A stretch of 7,695 nt of DNA. Origin: an uncultured Clostridiaceae bacterium. Lineage in GTDB: Bacteria > Bacillota > Clostridia > Lachnospirales > Lachnospiraceae. Every line of letters starts with the position of its first letter. The first letter of the stretch is position 1. A program made the position numbers and the translations under genes. Positions 5,262 to 7,695 of this stretch are shown one piece after another. Where the stretch lies: positions 1 through 7,695 of the forward strand of contig CAMWMT010000113.1 of the NCBI GenBank assembly GCA_947175375.1. The letters are read 5' to 3'. The notes under the pieces are model-generated. The model did no database searches. It saw only the letters and a list, made by a program, of their open reading frames with translations, and was not told the origin of the DNA.

Positions 5262-7695
5262 ATGCCGGAAACAACGAATAATGAGGCCTATCAGCCGATG
5301 ACCTTTGATGCGATCAAGATCGGCCTTGCATCCCCGGAGACTATCCGCGAGTGGTCCAGGGGAGAGGTGAAAAAACCTGAGACGATCAATTACAGGACAT
5401 TAAAGCCTGAGAAGGATGGTCTGTTCTGTGAGCGCATTTTTGGACCAAGCAAGGACTGGGAGTGCCATTGCGGTAAATACAAGAAGATCAGATATAAAGG
5501 TGTTGTCTGCGACCGCTGCGGTGTAGAAGTCACAAAATCGAACGTGCGCCGTGAACGTATGGGACATATCCAGTTGGCAGCTCCGGTATCCCATATCTGG
5601 TATTTTAAAGGAATTCCCAGCCGTATGGGACTGATCCTGGACCTGTCTCCGAGAACGCTGGAGAAGGTGCTGTATTTTGCTTCCTATATCGTACTGGATC
5701 CTGGAAAGACAGAGCTTCTGTACAAGCAGGTGTTGTCTGAAAAAGAGTACCAGGACATGAGAGAAAAATATCCGGAACCCGGCGCTTTCCGTGTGGGTAT
5801 GGGCGCGGAGTCCGTGAAGGAGCTTCTGCAGGCCATTGATCTGGAGAAGGATTCCGAAGAACTGAAAGCAGGACTGAAAAACGCATCCGGACAGAAGCGG
5901 GCGCGTATCATCAAGAGACTGGAAGTCGTGGAAGCATTCCGCGGTTCTGGTAATAAACCGGAATGGATGATCATGGATGCGATCCCGGTCATCCCGCCGG
6001 ATCTGCGTCCGATGGTGCAGCTGGACGGCGGCCGTTTCGCCACCTCGGACCTGAACGATCTGTACAGACGGATCATCAACCGTAATAACCGTCTGCAGAG
6101 ACTTCTGGATCTGGGCGCTCCGGACATTATCGTGCGTAATGAGAAGCGTATGCTGCAGGAAGCAGTGGACGCATTGATTGATAACGGAAGAAGAGGCCGT
6201 CCGGTCACCGGACCCGGCAACCGGGCATTAAAATCACTGTCCGATATGCTGAAAGGAAAATCCGGCCGTTTCCGCCAGAACCTGCTGGGAAAACGTGTGG
6301 ATTATTCCGGCCGTTCAGTTATCGTCGTGGGACCAGAGCTGAAGATCTATCAGTGTGGTCTTCCGAAGGAGATGGCGATCGAGCTGTTCAAACCTTTCGT
6401 TATGAAAGAACTGGTGGCAAATGGCGCTGCGCACAATATCAAGAGCGCTAAGAAAATGGTAGAACGCCTGCAGACCGAAGTATGGGATGTGCTGGAGGAA
6501 GTAATCAAAGAGCATCCGGTTATGCTGAACCGTGCTCCTACCCTGCACAGACTGGGCATCCAGGCATTCGAGCCGATTCTGGTAGAGGGTAAGGCGATCA
6601 AGCTGCATCCACTGGTATGTACCGCATTCAATGCGGACTTCGACGGCGACCAGATGGCGGTCCATCTGCCTCTGTCGGTGGAAGCGCAGGCAGAGTGCCG
6701 TTTCCTCCTGCTCTCTCCGAATAACCTGCTGAAGCCGTCTGACGGCGGTCCGGTGGCAGTGCCTTCGCAGGATATGGTGCTTGGAATCTATTATCTGACG
6801 CAGGAGAGACCTGGAGCCCTCGGCGAAGGCAAAGCATTCAAGAATGTCAATGAAGCGATCCTGGCCTATGAAAACGGTTCTCTGACGCTTCAGAGCCGGA
6901 TCAAGGTTCGTGTTACGAAGAAGATGCCGGACGGAACCTGGCTGCAGAATACGGAAGAATCTACTCTGGGACGTTTTATCTTCAATGAGATCCTGCCTCA
7001 GGACCTTGGCTTTGTAGACCGGACCATCCCGGGCAATGAGCTGAAGCCGGAAGTGGATTTCCACGTAGGTAAGAAAGGATTAAAGCAGATCCTTGAGAAA
7101 GTCATCAATACCCACGGCGCGACCCGGACGGCTGAAGTGCTGGACGATATCAAAGCCATGGGATATAAATATTCCACCCGGGCAGCCATGACCGTATCCA
7201 TCTCGGATATGACCGTGCCGCCGGAAAAACCGGAGCTGATCAAAAACGCGCAGGATACCGTGGATAAGATCACCCGTAACTACAAGCGCGGTAAGATCAC
7301 GGAGGAAGAGCGTTATAAAGAGGTCGTGGAGACGTGGAAGGAGACGGATGCGAAGCTCACCAAAGCGCTTCTGGAAGGCCTTGATAAATACAACAATATC
7401 TTTATGATGGCGGATTCCGGAGCACGTGGTTCCGATAAGCAGATCAAGCAGCTGGCCGGCATGCGCGGACTGATGGCGGATACTACCGGTCATACGATCG
7501 AGCTGCCGATCAAATCCAATTTCCGCGAGGGACTGGACGTACTGGAATACTTCATGTCTGCACACGGAGCCCGCAAGGGTCTGTCCGATACGGCACTTCG
7601 TACCGCAGACTCCGGTTATCTGACCAGACGTCTGGTGGATGTCTCTCAGGAACTGATCGTTCGTGAGACGGACTGTAACGAAGGTAAGGATACCG
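5262..7695 (+). CDS. rpoC: DNA-directed RNA polymerase subunit beta' (3'-truncated by the window edge)
   Basis: The window holds 811 codons from the ATG at 5262 and one extra base; the usual Firmicutes length is about 1200, so roughly two thirds are present. Beta' holds the catalytic magnesium. Visible parts are the N-terminal zinc-binding domain with C68, C70, C83 and C86; the clamp helices that bind sigma region 2 at about 255-300 (LDGGRFATSDLNDLYRR onward); KRVDYSGRSVIVVGP (344 on); NRAPTLHRLG (423-432), whose R424 equals the NTP-contacting E. coli R425; the catalytic NADFDGD (457-463) with D459, D461 and D463; and the bridge helix at about 758-794 (GARKGLSDTALRTADSGYLT). C805 is the first cysteine of the second zinc site. 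The trigger loop lies beyond the edge. GGAGGTG at 5249-5255 gives 8 bases between GGAGG and the start. The gap after rpoB is 14 bases, so translation is likely coupled. Confidence 0.98.
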   Translation, partial: MPETTNNEAYQPMTFDAIKIGLASPETIREWSRGEVKKPETINYRTLKPEKDGLFCERIFGPSKDWECHCGKYKKIRYKGVVCDRCGVEVTKSNVRRERMGHIQLAAPVSHIWYFKGIPSRMGLILDLSPRTLEKVLYFASYIVLDPGKTELLYKQVLSEKEYQDMREKYPEPGAFRVGMGAESVKELLQAIDLEKDSEELKAGLKNASGQKRARIIKRLEVVEAFRGSGNKPEWMIMDAIPVIPPDLRPMVQLDGGRFATSDLNDLYRRIINRNNRLQRLLDLGAPDIIVRNEKRMLQEAVDALIDNGRRGRPVTGPGNRALKSLSDMLKGKSGRFRQNLLGKRVDYSGRSVIVVGPELKIYQCGLPKEMAIELFKPFVMKELVANGAAHNIKSAKKMVERLQTEVWDVLEEVIKEHPVMLNRAPTLHRLGIQAFEPILVEGKAIKLHPLVCTAFNADFDGDQMAVHLPLSVEAQAECRFLLLSPNNLLKPSDGGPVAVPSQDMVLGIYYLTQERPGALGEGKAFKNVNEAILAYENGSLTLQSRIKVRVTKKMPDGTWLQNTEESTLGRFIFNEILPQDLGFVDRTIPGNELKPEVDFHVGKKGLKQILEKVINTHGATRTAEVLDDIKAMGYKYSTRAAMTVSISDMTVPPEKPELIKNAQDTVDKITRNYKRGKITEEERYKEVVETWKETDAKLTKALLEGLDKYNNIFMMADSGARGSDKQIKQLAGMRGLMADTTGHTIELPIKSNFREGLDVLEYFMSAHGARKGLSDTALRTADSGYLTRRLVDVSQELIVRETDCNEGKDT

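Noticed and set aside
5684..7565. Several minus-strand open frames opposite rpoC (5684-6220, 6315-7064, 7080-7565).
   Set aside because: All lie wholly within highly conserved rpoC sequence and lack start signals or recognisable domains.
1..7695. A previously undescribed biological system in the window.
   Set aside because: All coding capacity is accounted for by rplJ, rplL, rpoB and rpoC, with no accessory genes, repeats, mobile elements or composition breaks; only the regulatory RNA details are open.

Overview
The window is a core housekeeping locus on the + strand: the L10/L12 stalk genes followed by the two large RNA polymerase subunit genes (rplJ-rplL-rpoB-rpoC). The proteins are of low-GC Gram-positive type. 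The beta subunit lacks both large proteobacterial inserts and carries a Firmicutes-type insert, the ribosome binding sites are strong, and the rplJ leader has the Firmicutes layout. The wording of RpoB and RpoC and the roughly balanced base composition point to a gut-type Clostridia, most likely Lachnospiraceae. That family call is a judgement from remembered homologues, not from a search.

Layout. Bases 1-194 are an untranslated leader holding a recognisable L10(L12)4-binding leader RNA and an intrinsic terminator. rplJ (195-680) and rplL (783-1157) follow, separated by a 102-base spacer with a small hairpin. A strong intrinsic terminator (1173-1205) ends the stalk unit. A near-consensus extended -10 promoter (1241-1269) then starts a new transcript, whose leader of about 90 bases contains two mutually exclusive short helices. 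rpoB (1366-5247) is complete. rpoC (5262 onward) runs off the right edge after 811 codons, just past the bridge helix.

How it works together. L10 and L12 form the ribosomal stalk that recruits translation GTPases, and the same complex is expected to bind its own leader RNA and cause premature termination, which matches stalk supply to rRNA. RpoB and RpoC are the two halves of the polymerase active-site cleft, joined in one mRNA with a 14-base gap. The terminator and promoter between the pairs let polymerase and stalk synthesis be set separately.

No mobile element, CRISPR array, tRNA/rRNA gene, pseudogene or unknown protein gene was found. All minus-strand open frames look like shadows of these conserved genes. 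I see no undescribed system here; the points worth a second look are the RNA leaders, the intergenic control region and lineage-specific parts of the beta subunit.
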